DNA from: Acidobacteriota bacterium
GTDB taxonomy: Bacteria > Acidobacteriota > Thermoanaerobaculia > UBA5066 > Gp7-AA6
DNA length: 64,000 bases
Direction: 5' to 3'
NCBI GenBank assembly: GCA_027307335.1
Contig: DAHUXD010000014.1
Location: 62,001 to 126,000 of the forward strand
Under the pieces are notes generated by a model. It saw only the letters and a list, made by a program, of their open reading frames with translations, searched no databases and was not told where the DNA came from. Made by a program: the position numbers and the translations under genes. Of the stretch, positions 16,126 to 24,904 are shown one piece after another (position 1 is the stretch's first letter; each line of letters begins with the position of its first letter).

Positions 16126-17564
16126 GCTCCCGCCCCGAGGCGCCCGCACCCGAGGCCTCCGAGCTCTCCCGCGGCCTCAACCTCTGGGACACCTCGCTCC
16201 TGGTTCTCGGGCTCGTCATCGGCGGCGGGATCTTCTTAACGCCGACGTCGATCGCGAAGGCGATTCCCTCCGAGCCCTGGATCCTCGGCGCGTGGACCGT
16301 CGGGGGGCTGCTCGCGATCGCGGGCGGCCTCGTCTTCGCCGAGCTGGGGGCCATGATGCCCCGCGCGGGCGGCCTCTACGTCTACATCCGCGAGGCCTTC
16401 GGCGATCTGCCGGCCTTCCTCTACGCCTGGGTGGCCTACTGGATCATCATCATCGGCTCGGACGCCGCCGTCGCCGTGGGGTTCTCGACGTACCTCGCCG
16501 TCTTCTTTCCCTCGCTCGGCAACGACCGCGTCGTCGCGAGCCTCGGCTTCACGACGATCTCCGCCGGCCAGCTCGTCGCGGTCGCGCTGACGCTCGTCTT
16601 CTCGGCGACCCACTACGTGGGCGTGCGCGAGGGCGCGCGCATCCAGGGCGTCTTCACGGTCGTCATCGTCGCCGCGCTCGCCGCTCTGGGCGTGGGAGGG
16701 CTCTTCGCGGGGGCGCCCCGCGCCGTCGCCGTTCCGATCGCGCCGCCCATCGTGTTCTCGGCCCTCGGCACCGCGCTCATCGGCGTCTTCTGGACGTTCT
16801 ACGGCTGGAACGAGATCGTCGCGGTCGCCGGCGAGGTGGCGAACCCCCGGCGCAACCTGCCGCTCGCGCTGATCCTCGGAACGGGTCTCGTGACGCTCCT
16901 CTACGTCGGCGTCAACGCCGCGTTCCTCAAGGTGATCCCCGCGGCCGAGATGGCGCACACCGAGCAGCCCGGCACGCTCGCGGCGACGCGGCTGTTCGGT
17001 CCCGGGGCGGGGCTGCTCGTGGCGCTCGCGATCACGGCCGCCGCGATCGGCTGCACGTCGGCGGGTCTCGTCCCGGCGCCCCGGATCGTCTACGCCCTCG
17101 CGAAGGACGGCCTCTTCCCGAAGGCGTTCGCCCGCGTCCATCCGCGCTTCCGTACGCCGTCCTTCGCGATCGTCGTCCAGGCCGTCTGGATGTCCCTGCT
17201 GTGCCTCTCCGGCCGCTACGACCAGCTCTACACGTACGCGACCTTCTTCGTGATCCTCGCGTACGCGGCCGCCGGGGTGGCGCTCTTCGTGTTCCGCCGA
17301 CGGCGGCCGGACCTGCCGCGCCCCTACCGGTGCTGGGGCTATCCGGCCGTGCCGTTCCTCTTCGTCGCCAGCGCGCTCCTGCTCGCCGTGAACACGGTGC
17401 GCGAGCAGCCGGTCGAGACGCTCGCCGGCGTCGGGATCCTCGTGCTGGGGCTCCCCTTCTACTTCGCGCTGCGCCGCCGCGCGTCGGCCTCCGGAGGGGG
17501 CGGCGCGTCCCCCGACTGCGCCGGCCCGGGCCGCGCGCCCGCGACGTCCGACACGATCGCGTAG
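16122..17564 (+). CDS. APC-family amino acid permease, probably lysine uptake
   Basis: 480 residues with about twelve membrane helices. The first helix has the APC signature GLVIGGGIFLTP, and EVANPRRNLP follows helix 6. Operon context suggests lysine or a beta-lysine-type substrate. A TTG start at 16122 overlaps the kce stop as TTGA and gives the 20-residue cytoplasmic N-terminus; no better start exists before helix 1. The last 106 bases overlap the convergent M20 peptidase gene. The low-complexity C-terminal tail encoded there (SGGGGASPDC) is probably dispensable. Confidence 0.88.
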   Translation: MSSRPEAPAPEASELSRGLNLWDTSLLVLGLVIGGGIFLTPTSIAKAIPSEPWILGAWTVGGLLAIAGGLVFAELGAMMPRAGGLYVYIREAFGDLPAFLYAWVAYWIIIIGSDAAVAVGFSTYLAVFFPSLGNDRVVASLGFTTISAGQLVAVALTLVFSATHYVGVREGARIQGVFTVVIVAALAALGVGGLFAGAPRAVAVPIAPPIVFSALGTALIGVFWTFYGWNEIVAVAGEVANPRRNLPLALILGTGLVTLLYVGVNAAFLKVIPAAEMAHTEQPGTLAATRLFGPGAGLLVALAITAAAIGCTSAGLVPAPRIVYALAKDGLFPKAFARVHPRFRTPSFAIVVQAVWMSLLCLSGRYDQLYTYATFFVILAYAAAGVALFVFRRRRPDLPRPYRCWGYPAVPFLFVASALLLAVNTVREQPVETLAGVGILVLGLPFYFALRRRASASGGGGASPDCAGPGRAPATSDTIA

Positions 17565-18916
17565 GTCGCCTCCAGTCCGAACCGCAGGTTGTCGACCGAC
17601 AACCGCTCGTCGTCGCCGTGGCTGCGGTCGTCGTCGTCGGAGAGGGCGAACGGCTCGAACCCGTAGACCACGACGCCCGTCTGCCGCAGGCGCGAGGCAT
17701 CGGTCGAGGACGTCAGGGGCGGCGTCAGGACGGGCACGCCCGGCGCGAAGCGGTCGCGCGCCCGCTCGATCGCGCGGAAGAGCGCGGTATCGATCGGCGA
17801 CTCCGTCGCGGTCTCCGAGAGGAGCACCTCCCAGCGGAGCGAGCCGTCGCCCGCAACCTCCTTCAGCTTCGCGAGGAAGCGCTGCGGGTCGTCGCCGGGC
17901 AGGAGGCGGCAGTCGAGCGAAGCGGTCGCCTCGGCCGGAATCACGTTGATCTTCTCGCTGCCCGACAGGCCCGTAATCGAAATCGTGGTCCGCAGATCGG
18001 CGTTGCGCTGCGGATCCTCGACGAGGAGCGCACGGAGCGGGGCGTCGCGGAGCGCCGCCGAGGGATCGGCGAGGGCCCGCGCGAGGTCGCCCTTCTCCCG
18101 CAGCGCGAGCTGCCGGAAGTAGTGGTCGACGGCGGGGATCAGACGGATCGGCGGCTCGTAGGCGAGCACGCGATCGAGCGCTCGGACGAGGTGCGCAACC
18201 GCGCCGTCCGGCTCGGGAATCGAGGCGTGGCCGGCCTTTCCCGGGGCGATCACCTTCAGCCACAGCGGCGCCTTCTCGGTGACCGCGACGTCCCAGGACA
18301 CGACGCGCCCCTCCTCCACTGTGATCGTGTTGCCCTCGGTCAGACAGAACTCCGGGTCCCGCAGGTCCGCGCGGTGGCGCTCGAGCATCTCGGCGACGCC
18401 GTTCTCCCTGCCCTCCTCCTCGTCCGCCGTGCCGAGGAACAGCACGTCGCGATCGAGCACGGCGCCGGAGCGCTTCAGGAGCAGCAGCGTCATGAGCTGG
18501 CAGACCGCGGTGCCCTTCATGTCGGTCGCGCCGCGGCCCCACACGTAGCCGTCGCGGACGTCGCCCGAGAACGGCGGTACGCTCCAGCGCTCGGGGTCGG
18601 CAGGCACCACGTCGAGGTGATTCAGAAGCAGGATGGGCCGCCCGAGGCCGCGGCCCGGAAGGCGCGCGAGGATGTTGGCGCGGCCCTCGCCCAGGTCGTA
18701 GACGCGGTTCTCGATGCCCTCGCCGTCGAGGATCTCGCGGAAGAACTCCGCCGCCAGCCGCTCGTTGCCGGGCGGGTTCGTCGTGTCGACGCGCAGGTAG
18801 GCCTGCAGCATCGACAGCGCCTCCTTCTCCGCGGCATCGAAGTCGGGGCCGGGCGCCGGCGCGGGACTCTCGGGCCCGCGGCGCAGGGCCAGCGCGAGAA
18901 GGAGCCCGAGCATCAT
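17459..18916 (-). CDS. M20-family metallopeptidase, exported or membrane-anchored
   Basis: 485 residues. A short hydrophobic N-terminus (MMLGLLLALAL) suggests export or anchoring. Di-zinc motifs are intact: LNHLDVVPAD (His, about residue 98), GRGATDMKG (bridging Asp), ADEEEG (catalytic and ligand Glu), TEGN, and a C-terminal SHGDDERL His. A dimerisation insert lies in the middle. It resembles the carboxypeptidase PM20D1/ArgE group. TAGGAT lies six bases before ATG 18916. Its 3' end runs 106 bases into the convergent permease. Confidence 0.88.
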   Translation of the reverse strand: MMLGLLLALALRRGPESPAPAPGPDFDAAEKEALSMLQAYLRVDTTNPPGNERLAAEFFREILDGEGIENRVYDLGEGRANILARLPGRGLGRPILLLNHLDVVPADPERWSVPPFSGDVRDGYVWGRGATDMKGTAVCQLMTLLLLKRSGAVLDRDVLFLGTADEEEGRENGVAEMLERHRADLRDPEFCLTEGNTITVEEGRVVSWDVAVTEKAPLWLKVIAPGKAGHASIPEPDGAVAHLVRALDRVLAYEPPIRLIPAVDHYFRQLALREKGDLARALADPSAALRDAPLRALLVEDPQRNADLRTTISITGLSGSEKINVIPAEATASLDCRLLPGDDPQRFLAKLKEVAGDGSLRWEVLLSETATESPIDTALFRAIERARDRFAPGVPVLTPPLTSSTDASRLRQTGVVVYGFEPFALSDDDDRSHGDDERLSVDNLRFGLEATYAIVSDVAGARPGPAQSGDAPPPPEADARRRSAK

Positions 18917-18922
18917 GGGCAG

Positions 18923-18928
18923 ATCCTA
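18923..18928 (-). promoter_or_regulatory. -10 element TAGGAT for the M20 peptidase
   Basis: Minus-strand TAGGAT with six bases to ATG 18916, predicting a leaderless transcript. No Shine-Dalgarno sequence fits in the remaining space. Confidence 0.4.
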
Positions 18929-18953
18929 TCCGCCCTCGGGCAGGAGATCGGCG

Positions 18954-19667
18954 CTAGCGCGCGGCCGTGAGGTCGGCGGGCTGCCACCAGCCGAGGATGC
19001 GCCGCACGTACGAGACCGTCTCGCGGTACGGCGGCACGCCGCCGTACGTCTCGACCGCGCCCTCGCCGGCGTTGTAGGCGGCGAGGACGAGGTCCGGGCG
19101 GTTGCCGTACCGGTCGAGCAGCTCGCGGAGGTAGCGCACGCCGCCCTGGACGTTCGCGGCCGGATCGAAGGGGCGCGCGACCGAGAGACGGCGGGCGGTC
19201 GCGGGCATCAACTGCATCAGTCCGCGGGCTCCCTTGCGCGAGACCGCGCGCGGCTCGTAGTTCGACTCCGCGCGGATGAGCGCCGAGACGAAGGAGGCGT
19301 CGACGTTCCAGCGCTTCGCCTCGCGCTCGATCAGACCGTCGTAGGAGGAGCCGAAGAGGGGCTTGCGGCCGGCGTTGTAGGAGAGGTCGTACGCCCCCGC
19401 CTTCCGGAAGCCGCGCTCTTCGACCAGGACCGTGTCCACCGCCACCTCGTCGTCCACGATGCGGTCGACGCGCGCGAGGTCGACTCGATAGCTTCCGCCG
19501 CCCGGCAGGCGAATCTCGAGCTCGTCGTCGAGCAGCCGGTAGCCCTCGGCCTTGACGACGCGACCGTCCTCGAACACGACGAGCTCCGCCCGCGCGTCCG
19601 GGGCGGCGGCGAGGAGGCCCAGTCCCATCAGGAGCAGTGCGGGGAGGCGTCGGAAGACCGAGGGCAT
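18954..19667 (-). CDS. Secreted lytic murein transglycosylase (SLT domain)
   Basis: 237 residues: signal peptide (cut near ARA), a small N-terminal region (FEDGRVVKAEGY, SPOR/DUF4124-like in look but not assigned), then an SLT domain with catalytic Glu in IRAESNYEPRAVS, GLMQLMP and LAAYNAGEGAV. It would cleave peptidoglycan glycan strands to 1,6-anhydro ends. The ATG at 19667 was chosen for the signal peptide and the GAGGGCGG just upstream, although the frame extends far beyond. It lies 59 bp downstream of the recombinase gene. Confidence 0.9.
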   Translation of the reverse strand: MPSVFRRLPALLLMGLGLLAAAPDARAELVVFEDGRVVKAEGYRLLDDELEIRLPGGGSYRVDLARVDRIVDDEVAVDTVLVEERGFRKAGAYDLSYNAGRKPLFGSSYDGLIEREAKRWNVDASFVSALIRAESNYEPRAVSRKGARGLMQLMPATARRLSVARPFDPAANVQGGVRYLRELLDRYGNRPDLVLAAYNAGEGAVETYGGVPPYRETVSYVRRILGWWQPADLTAAR

Positions 19668-19726
19668 GCCGCCCTCGGAACCCTCGGGGGCCCGCGGGCA
19701 TTCCGTCCTTCGCCGGGAGGGCTCGC

Positions 19727-20692
19727 TCACCCGCGCATTTTGCCACGGGAGGCCCGCGCCCGGGGGTGATACGCGTCGTACACCCGCTGGAGGCGGGAGC
19801 GGGACACCTGCGTGTAGACCTGCGTCGTGGCGATGTCGGCGTGCCCGAGCATCATCTGCAGAGCCCGCAGGTCCGCCCCGTGCTCGAGCAGGTGCGTCGC
19901 GAAGGAGTGCCGGAGCCGGTGCGGAGTCAGCCGCGTCCGGATGCCCGCCGCGCGGCCGTAGCCCTCGATGAGCTGCCAGAACCGCTGGCGGGTCATCCCC
20001 GCGCCGCGCGCGGAGAGGAAGAGGTGCGGCGAGCGGCGCCGGTCGAGCGCGGTTCGCGCCGTTTCCACGTATCGCGCGAGCCACCGCGCCGCCGACTTCC
20101 CGAAGGGCACGAGGCGCTCCTTGCCTCCCTTGCCGCGGACGCGCAGGATGCCGGCCTCGAGGTCGACGGCGTCGCAGGGCAGGCCGACGATCTCGGAGAC
20201 GCGGAGTCCGGAGGCGTAGAGAAGCTCGAGCATGGCACGGTCGCGCAGCCCGAGCGGGGTCGTCGCGTCGGGGCTCTGCAGGAGCGCCTCCACCTCGTCC
20301 TCCGCGAGGCTCTTCGGGAGCGCGAGGCCCGTCTTCGGGTTCACGAGTTCCGCCGTCGGGTCATCGCGGAACGCGAGGTGCGCGGCGGCGAACCCGTAGA
20401 AGCCCCGCAGGGCCGACAGGGCGCGCGACGCGGACCGGGCCGTCAGTCCTCGCGCGCGGAGCGCCGACAGATATCGACCGAGGTCCGCCCGCGTCGCCGC
20501 GGCCGCCTCGAGCCCGCGCTCCCGGAGATGCCGGCCGAACGCTTCGAGGTCCGTCCGGTACGCGGCGACGCTCGCCGCGGCGAGGCCCCGCTCGACCGCG
20601 AGGTGGTCGAGGTACGTCGGCAGCTCCCGGTCGAGAAAACGGGAAGCGGCCGCCGGCTTCGAATCTCGGGCTCCGGAACGGGAGCGGCGCAT
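19727..20692 (-). CDS. xerD: Tyrosine site-specific recombinase XerC/XerD type
   Basis: 321 residues with an N-terminal SAM-like core-binding domain (about 18-105) and a C-terminal catalytic domain. All active-site residues are visible: Arg in ASGLRVSE, Lys in GKGGKE, His-x-x-Arg in TPHRLRHSFATHLL, His in MLGHADI and the nucleophile in TQVYTQV. It probably resolves chromosome dimers at dif. Length, lack of mobile genes and chromosomal setting argue against a phage integrase. XerC and XerD cannot be told apart with certainty. Confidence 0.9.
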   Translation of the reverse strand: MRRSRSGARDSKPAAASRFLDRELPTYLDHLAVERGLAAASVAAYRTDLEAFGRHLRERGLEAAAATRADLGRYLSALRARGLTARSASRALSALRGFYGFAAAHLAFRDDPTAELVNPKTGLALPKSLAEDEVEALLQSPDATTPLGLRDRAMLELLYASGLRVSEIVGLPCDAVDLEAGILRVRGKGGKERLVPFGKSAARWLARYVETARTALDRRRSPHLFLSARGAGMTRQRFWQLIEGYGRAAGIRTRLTPHRLRHSFATHLLEHGADLRALQMMLGHADIATTQVYTQVSRSRLQRVYDAYHPRARASRGKMRG

Positions 20693-20735
20693 GGCGGCGG
20701 CGCGGGCCGGGTCGCTCGGTCCCGCCCCGCGGGCG

Positions 20736-21998
20736 TTAAGACCGCCCGGCGGCCGCCGGCGCGAATCGCTGGACGACCTCGAGGATCTCCTCGTCCGCGA
20801 GGACGTGATCGCTCTCCTTCGCGCGGCGAAAGACCGCGTCCACCAGCTCCGGCCGCGGTTCGATGCCGTGGTCGGCGAGCCAGCACTGGACGTTCGAGAG
20901 GCCGCACATGGGCCCGACCTCGATCACCTGGTGGCGGCCGATCATGCTCGCCGGCACCCCCGAGTAGACGCGATCGGCGAGCCACTCGTCGCCCTTCTTG
21001 CGGGCCTTGATGATCGCGGCGGCGTGCACGCCGGTGCCGGTGCGGAACGCGTCCCGGCCGACGATCGGGTAGTTGTCGGGAATCGGAACCCCGGTGGCCT
21101 CGGAGACCGCCGCGCAGTAGTCGTGCAGCCGCGTCAGATCGCGGTCGATCCAGCCGAGGAGCTGGAGGTTGACGAGCAGCTGATCCATCGGCGTGTTGCC
21201 GACCCGCTCCCCGATCCCGAGCGCGCAGGCGTGGACGCGGTGCGCGCCCGCCTCGAGCGCCCAGAGCGCGTTGGTGACGCCGAGCCCGCGGTCCTGGTGC
21301 CCGTGCCAGTCCACCTTCACGTTGGGATCGAGGTCGGCGGCGAGCCGCGCGACGAAGCGCACGAGGTTGCGGACTCCGTCCGGCGTCGCGTGGCCGACGG
21401 TGTCGCAGACGCAGACGCGCCCGGCGCCGGCCCGGATCGCCGTCGTGTACATCCGCCGGATGTGGTCCGGGTGGGCGCGCGTCGTGTCCTCGGTGACGTA
21501 CATGACCGGAAGGCCCGCGCGCACCGCGAGCGAGACCGCGTTCTCCGAGAGCCGCAGCATGCGGTCGAAGTCCCAGTCCTCGGCGTACTGCCGGATCGGC
21601 GAGGAGCCGATGAAGCAAGACACCTCGATCGGGATGCCGACCTTCTGGGAGATCTCGATGATCGGGAGGATGTCGGCGTCCACCGTGCGCGCCGCGCAGT
21701 TCGGCCGGATCTTCATCTTCTCGCGGACGATCTCCTGCGCGAGGCGGGTCACCGTCTCGACCACGTGCGGACCCGCGCCCGGCAGGCCGATGTCGGCGGA
21801 GTCGATACCGAGCGCCTCCATCAGGTGGAGAATGCGGACCTTCTGCTCGATCGAGGGACTCTTGACGGAAGGCGATTGGAGGCCGTCCCGGAGGGTCTCG
21901 TCGTCGATTTCGACGGCGCCGCGGGCCGGGAACACCGCGCCGCCCGCGCGGTTCCAGTCGTAGATCAGGTCGGAGTCCTGGGGGTGCGGCAAGGGCAT
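20736..21998 (-). CDS. LeuA-like acyltransferase (DRE-TIM metallolyase), product uncertain
   Basis: 420 residues with the DRE-TIM fold: DDETLRDGLQSPS at the metal/catalytic strand, CDTVGHATP, and the metal motif HGHQDRGLG. The enzyme would condense acetyl-CoA with a 2-oxo acid or release it. It resembles 2-isopropylmalate/homocitrate/citramalate synthases but has Leu where most have Glu (DGLQ versus DGEQ). It ends near residue 420 without the LeuA_dimer regulatory domain, so leucine feedback is unlikely. No other leucine genes are near. Xer recombinase follows after 43 bp. Confidence 0.75.
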   Translation of the reverse strand: MPLPHPQDSDLIYDWNRAGGAVFPARGAVEIDDETLRDGLQSPSVKSPSIEQKVRILHLMEALGIDSADIGLPGAGPHVVETVTRLAQEIVREKMKIRPNCAARTVDADILPIIEISQKVGIPIEVSCFIGSSPIRQYAEDWDFDRMLRLSENAVSLAVRAGLPVMYVTEDTTRAHPDHIRRMYTTAIRAGAGRVCVCDTVGHATPDGVRNLVRFVARLAADLDPNVKVDWHGHQDRGLGVTNALWALEAGAHRVHACALGIGERVGNTPMDQLLVNLQLLGWIDRDLTRLHDYCAAVSEATGVPIPDNYPIVGRDAFRTGTGVHAAAIIKARKKGDEWLADRVYSGVPASMIGRHQVIEVGPMCGLSNVQCWLADHGIEPRPELVDAVFRRAKESDHVLADEEILEVVQRFAPAAAGRS

Positions 21999-22010
21999 CT
22001 CTCCCGGGTC

Positions 22011-22016
22011 AGTGTA
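22011..22016 (-). promoter_or_regulatory. -10 element TACACT for the LeuA-like gene
   Basis: Minus-strand TACACT with twelve bases to ATG 21998. GGGAGAG directly precedes the ATG, so a very short leader of about five bases, rather than a strictly leaderless mRNA, is likely. Confidence 0.4.
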
Positions 22017-22056
22017 AACCCCGTCCCGCGGCCGATCAACCGACCACGCGCCGCCG

Positions 22057-23247
22057 CTAGCGCGGCGGCGGCGGAGCCGGCGCGCCGATCGCGAAGTCCG
22101 CGCCGAGGAAGAACGCGGCCTCCGGCGTGCCGATCGACGTGGAGAGCCCCCCGCCGAAGATCCCTCGCCGGTGCACGTCGAAGGTGACGGGCGGAAGGAC
22201 TCCCGTCGGATCGGTGAGGTTCACCGTCTCCGATCCCCACGCGAGCACGACGTCGAGGCGGATGCGGATCGCTGGCGTCGCCGCCCAGCGGAACGCCATG
22301 TCGAAGTACGCCTCGTCGTTGACCGAGCTCGTGTCGTACCCCTGGTCGAAGGCGAGCTGCTCGGTGCCGAGGACCGCGATCGCGACGAACGGCAGCTTCT
22401 GCCGCTCGTACGTCGCCGTCAGGAAGAGATCCGTGCGCGGCCAGGAATAGCCGCCGCCGAGCCGGATCGCTTCGAACTCGGCCGGCTCGGACGTGTTGCG
22501 ATCGGCGAAATCGGGCTGGCTCTCGCGATGCACGTCGAGGTTGCCCCACGTGCCCTCGCCGTGGAGGAGGACGGTCCAGCCCGACTTCCGCCAGCGCACC
22601 TCGGCCTCGCCGCCCCAGAGCGTTCCCTTGCCCTGCTGGAAGGAGAACTGGCTCGAGTTGTAGCCGTTCGGCTCCGACCCGTGCAGCCCGATCTCGGCCT
22701 CGAAGCCCGGCCAGCGATGACGCCACCCGAGCGCGAAGTCGGCGCGCGAGGCCGAGAGCGAACGCGACGACGACACGTTGCCGTTCTCCGGTCCGACGTT
22801 GATGAGGTCGGTCGAGCTCTCCGCGCGCCGGTCGATCGCGAGCTCGACCGAGTCGCGCTCAGAGACCTTCACGCGGCCGAGCAATGCGAAGTTCTCGTAG
22901 CGGCCGGTGCCGGAGGTCAGGATGCGGTCGAGGTCGCCCTCCGGGTAAGCCTTGCGCTCCTGCTGGTCGTGCGACGTGCCGAAGGCGACCCGCGCGCGCC
23001 ACTCCGACGCGGGCGTTCCCGCGCCGAGTCCGTCCGGTGCCGGCCACGCGTCACCCATCCCCACCAGCACGAATTTCGGCGTGATGTCCGAGGAGTCGAC
23101 GCGGATGCCCGGGATCACGTCCAACCGCCGCGCCATCGTCGCGTACGAGAACCCCATCTGTCCCGACAGGCCGTCGCGCGGCGCGAGGTCCATCCCGAGG
23201 AGCCAGCCGGCGCAGAAGATGCAGGCCGAGACGAGATCCGTGCCCAT
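22057..23247 (-). CDS. Predicted outer-membrane beta-barrel-like protein, unknown
   Basis: 396 residues rich in alternating amphipathic strands ending in aromatic residues (WRARVAFG, YENFALLGRVKV, DFALGWRHRW, FEAEIGLHG, GGEAEVRWRKSG, YFDMAFRWAA), typical of outer-membrane barrels. A hydrophobic N-terminus (about residues 5-20) may be a weak signal sequence. No family recognised. It starts 12 bp after the crotonase stop on the same strand and may be co-transcribed. Confidence 0.6.
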   Translation of the reverse strand: MGTDLVSACIFCAGWLLGMDLAPRDGLSGQMGFSYATMARRLDVIPGIRVDSSDITPKFVLVGMGDAWPAPDGLGAGTPASEWRARVAFGTSHDQQERKAYPEGDLDRILTSGTGRYENFALLGRVKVSERDSVELAIDRRAESSTDLINVGPENGNVSSSRSLSASRADFALGWRHRWPGFEAEIGLHGSEPNGYNSSQFSFQQGKGTLWGGEAEVRWRKSGWTVLLHGEGTWGNLDVHRESQPDFADRNTSEPAEFEAIRLGGGYSWPRTDLFLTATYERQKLPFVAIAVLGTEQLAFDQGYDTSSVNDEAYFDMAFRWAATPAIRIRLDVVLAWGSETVNLTDPTGVLPPVTFDVHRRGIFGGGLSTSIGTPEAAFFLGADFAIGAPAPPPPR

Positions 23248-23259
23248 CGCGGCGGGACC

Positions 23260-24045
23260 CTAGCGGCCGAGGAATCGGGGAGGACGCTTCTCGAGGAAGG
23301 CCGTCATGCCCTCCTTCGTGTCGGCGGTCGCGGCGCACAGTCCGAAGAGCGTCGCCTCGAGCAGCTGGCCCTCCGCGAGCGGCATCTCCATGCCGCGCCG
23401 CACCGCCTCCATGGCGTAGCGGCACGCGATCGGGCCGTTCGCCACGATCTTCCTCGCGATCGCGAGCGCGCCCTCCAGGGCCTCGCCCGCGGGCACGACC
23501 CTGTTGACGAGACCGATGCGCTCCGCCTCGGTGGCCGTCAGCCCCTTCTCGGCGGTCAGCACGAGCTCGAGCGCGCGCGCCGGACCCACGATGCGGGCGA
23601 GCCGCTGCGTGCCGCCGTACCCCGGAAGGATCCCGAGCGAGGTCTCCGGAAGCCCCATGCGCGCGTTCTCCGACGCGATGCGCAGCGTGCACGCCATCGC
23701 GAACTCGAGACCGCCGCCGTACGCGAAGCCGTTGATCGCGGCGATGGTGGGCACGGGAAGGCCCGCCACGCGATCGAGGAGCGCCTGGCCGCGCCGCGCA
23801 TGCTCGCGTCCCTGCACGGGAGAGAGCGTCGCGAGCTCCGCGATATCGGCGCCCGCGATGAACGCCCTCTCGCCCGCGCCGGTCACGATCAGGCAGCGCA
23901 GCCCCCCGTCCGTCTCGGCCTGTCCGACCGCCGCCCCGAGGTCGTCGAGGACCGCCGCGTTCAGCGCGTTGAGCTTCTCGGGCCGCGTGACCGTCAGGAC
24001 CCGGACCCCGCCGTCGCGGTCCTCGACCTTGACGAACTCCCACAT
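23260..24045 (-). CDS. Enoyl-CoA hydratase/isomerase (crotonase family)
   Basis: 261 residues. Oxyanion-hole motifs are AFIAGADIAEL and GFAYGGGLEFAMAC. The catalytic glutamates of hydratases are present (GGLEFAMAC and GLPETSLGILPGYGGTQRLAR), so hydration of crotonyl- or enoyl-CoA is likely. It lies four bases after the hydroxyacyl-CoA dehydrogenase and forms a beta-oxidation-type operon with it and the thiolase. Confidence 0.92.
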   Translation of the reverse strand: MWEFVKVEDRDGGVRVLTVTRPEKLNALNAAVLDDLGAAVGQAETDGGLRCLIVTGAGERAFIAGADIAELATLSPVQGREHARRGQALLDRVAGLPVPTIAAINGFAYGGGLEFAMACTLRIASENARMGLPETSLGILPGYGGTQRLARIVGPARALELVLTAEKGLTATEAERIGLVNRVVPAGEALEGALAIARKIVANGPIACRYAMEAVRRGMEMPLAEGQLLEATLFGLCAATADTKEGMTAFLEKRPPRFLGR

Positions 24046-24049
24046 CGGC

Positions 24050-24904
24050 CTACCCTCCGTACTCGTAGAAGCCGCGCCCGGACTTCCGGCCGTAACGACC
24101 CGCGAGGACCATCCGTTTCAGGAGCGGCGGCGGCGCGAAGCGCTTCTCGCGGTACTCGTCGAACATGATCTCCGCGATCGCGTACGTCGTGTCGAGCCCG
24201 ACGAAGTCGAGGAGCTTCAGCGGTCCCATGGGATGGCCGCACCCGAGCTCCATGCCCTTGTCGATGTCCTCTCGGCTGCCGACGCCGTCCTCGAGCGCCC
24301 GCACGGCGTCGAGCAGATACGGCACGAGGAGCCGGTTGACGATGAAGCCCGAGTTGTCGTGCGTCCGGATCGGCTCCTTGCCGAGCGACTTCGCGAACGC
24401 AAAGACGGCCTCGGCGGTCGCGTCCGACGTCGAGATCGTCCGCACGACCTCCACGAGCTTCATCACCGGAACCGGGTTGAAGAAGTGGAGTCCGGCGAAG
24501 CGGTCGGCGCGCTCTGTCGCCGAGGACATCTCGGTGATCGTCAGCGACGACGTGTTCGAGCAGAAGATCGCCGCCGGTCCGCAGATCCGGTCGAGCGCCG
24601 CGTACGTCTCTTTCTTCACGTCGAGGTTCTCGACGATCGCCTCGATGACGAGGTCGCAGTCGGCGAGATCCTCGAGCTTCGTCGTGGACGAGAGCCGCTT
24701 TCCGGCGGCGTCGCGGTCGGCGGCCGCGAGCTTGCCCTTCTCCACGGCCTTGCCGAGCGAAGACTCGATGCGGCCCATCCCTTTCTTCACGAGCTCGTCG
24801 CTGACCTCGCGGACCCGCGTCTCGTAGCCCGCCTTCGCGCACACCTCGGCGATGCCGGAGCCCATCAGCCCCGCGCCGAGCACACCCACCCTACGAATGC
24901 TCAT
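24050..24904 (-). CDS. hbd: 3-hydroxybutyryl-CoA dehydrogenase
   Basis: 284-residue stand-alone short-chain hydroxyacyl-CoA dehydrogenase. The N-terminal NAD site is GVLGAGLMGSGIAEVCA. HFFNPVPVMKLVEVV holds the catalytic His, and SNTSSL and NSGFIVNRLL are typical. The C-terminal dimer domain contains ELGCGHPMGPLKLLDFVGLD. The ATG at 24904 gives the usual MSIRRVGVLGAG start. It overlaps the upstream 111-residue ORF by 14 bases. Confidence 0.93.
   Translation of the reverse strand: MSIRRVGVLGAGLMGSGIAEVCAKAGYETRVREVSDELVKKGMGRIESSLGKAVEKGKLAAADRDAAGKRLSSTTKLEDLADCDLVIEAIVENLDVKKETYAALDRICGPAAIFCSNTSSLTITEMSSATERADRFAGLHFFNPVPVMKLVEVVRTISTSDATAEAVFAFAKSLGKEPIRTHDNSGFIVNRLLVPYLLDAVRALEDGVGSREDIDKGMELGCGHPMGPLKLLDFVGLDTTYAIAEIMFDEYREKRFAPPPLLKRMVLAGRYGRKSGRGFYEYGG

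Noticed and set aside
19727-20692. Phage or integron integrase
   Set aside because: Length, active site and surroundings fit a housekeeping Xer recombinase; no attachment site, tRNA or mobile genes nearby.
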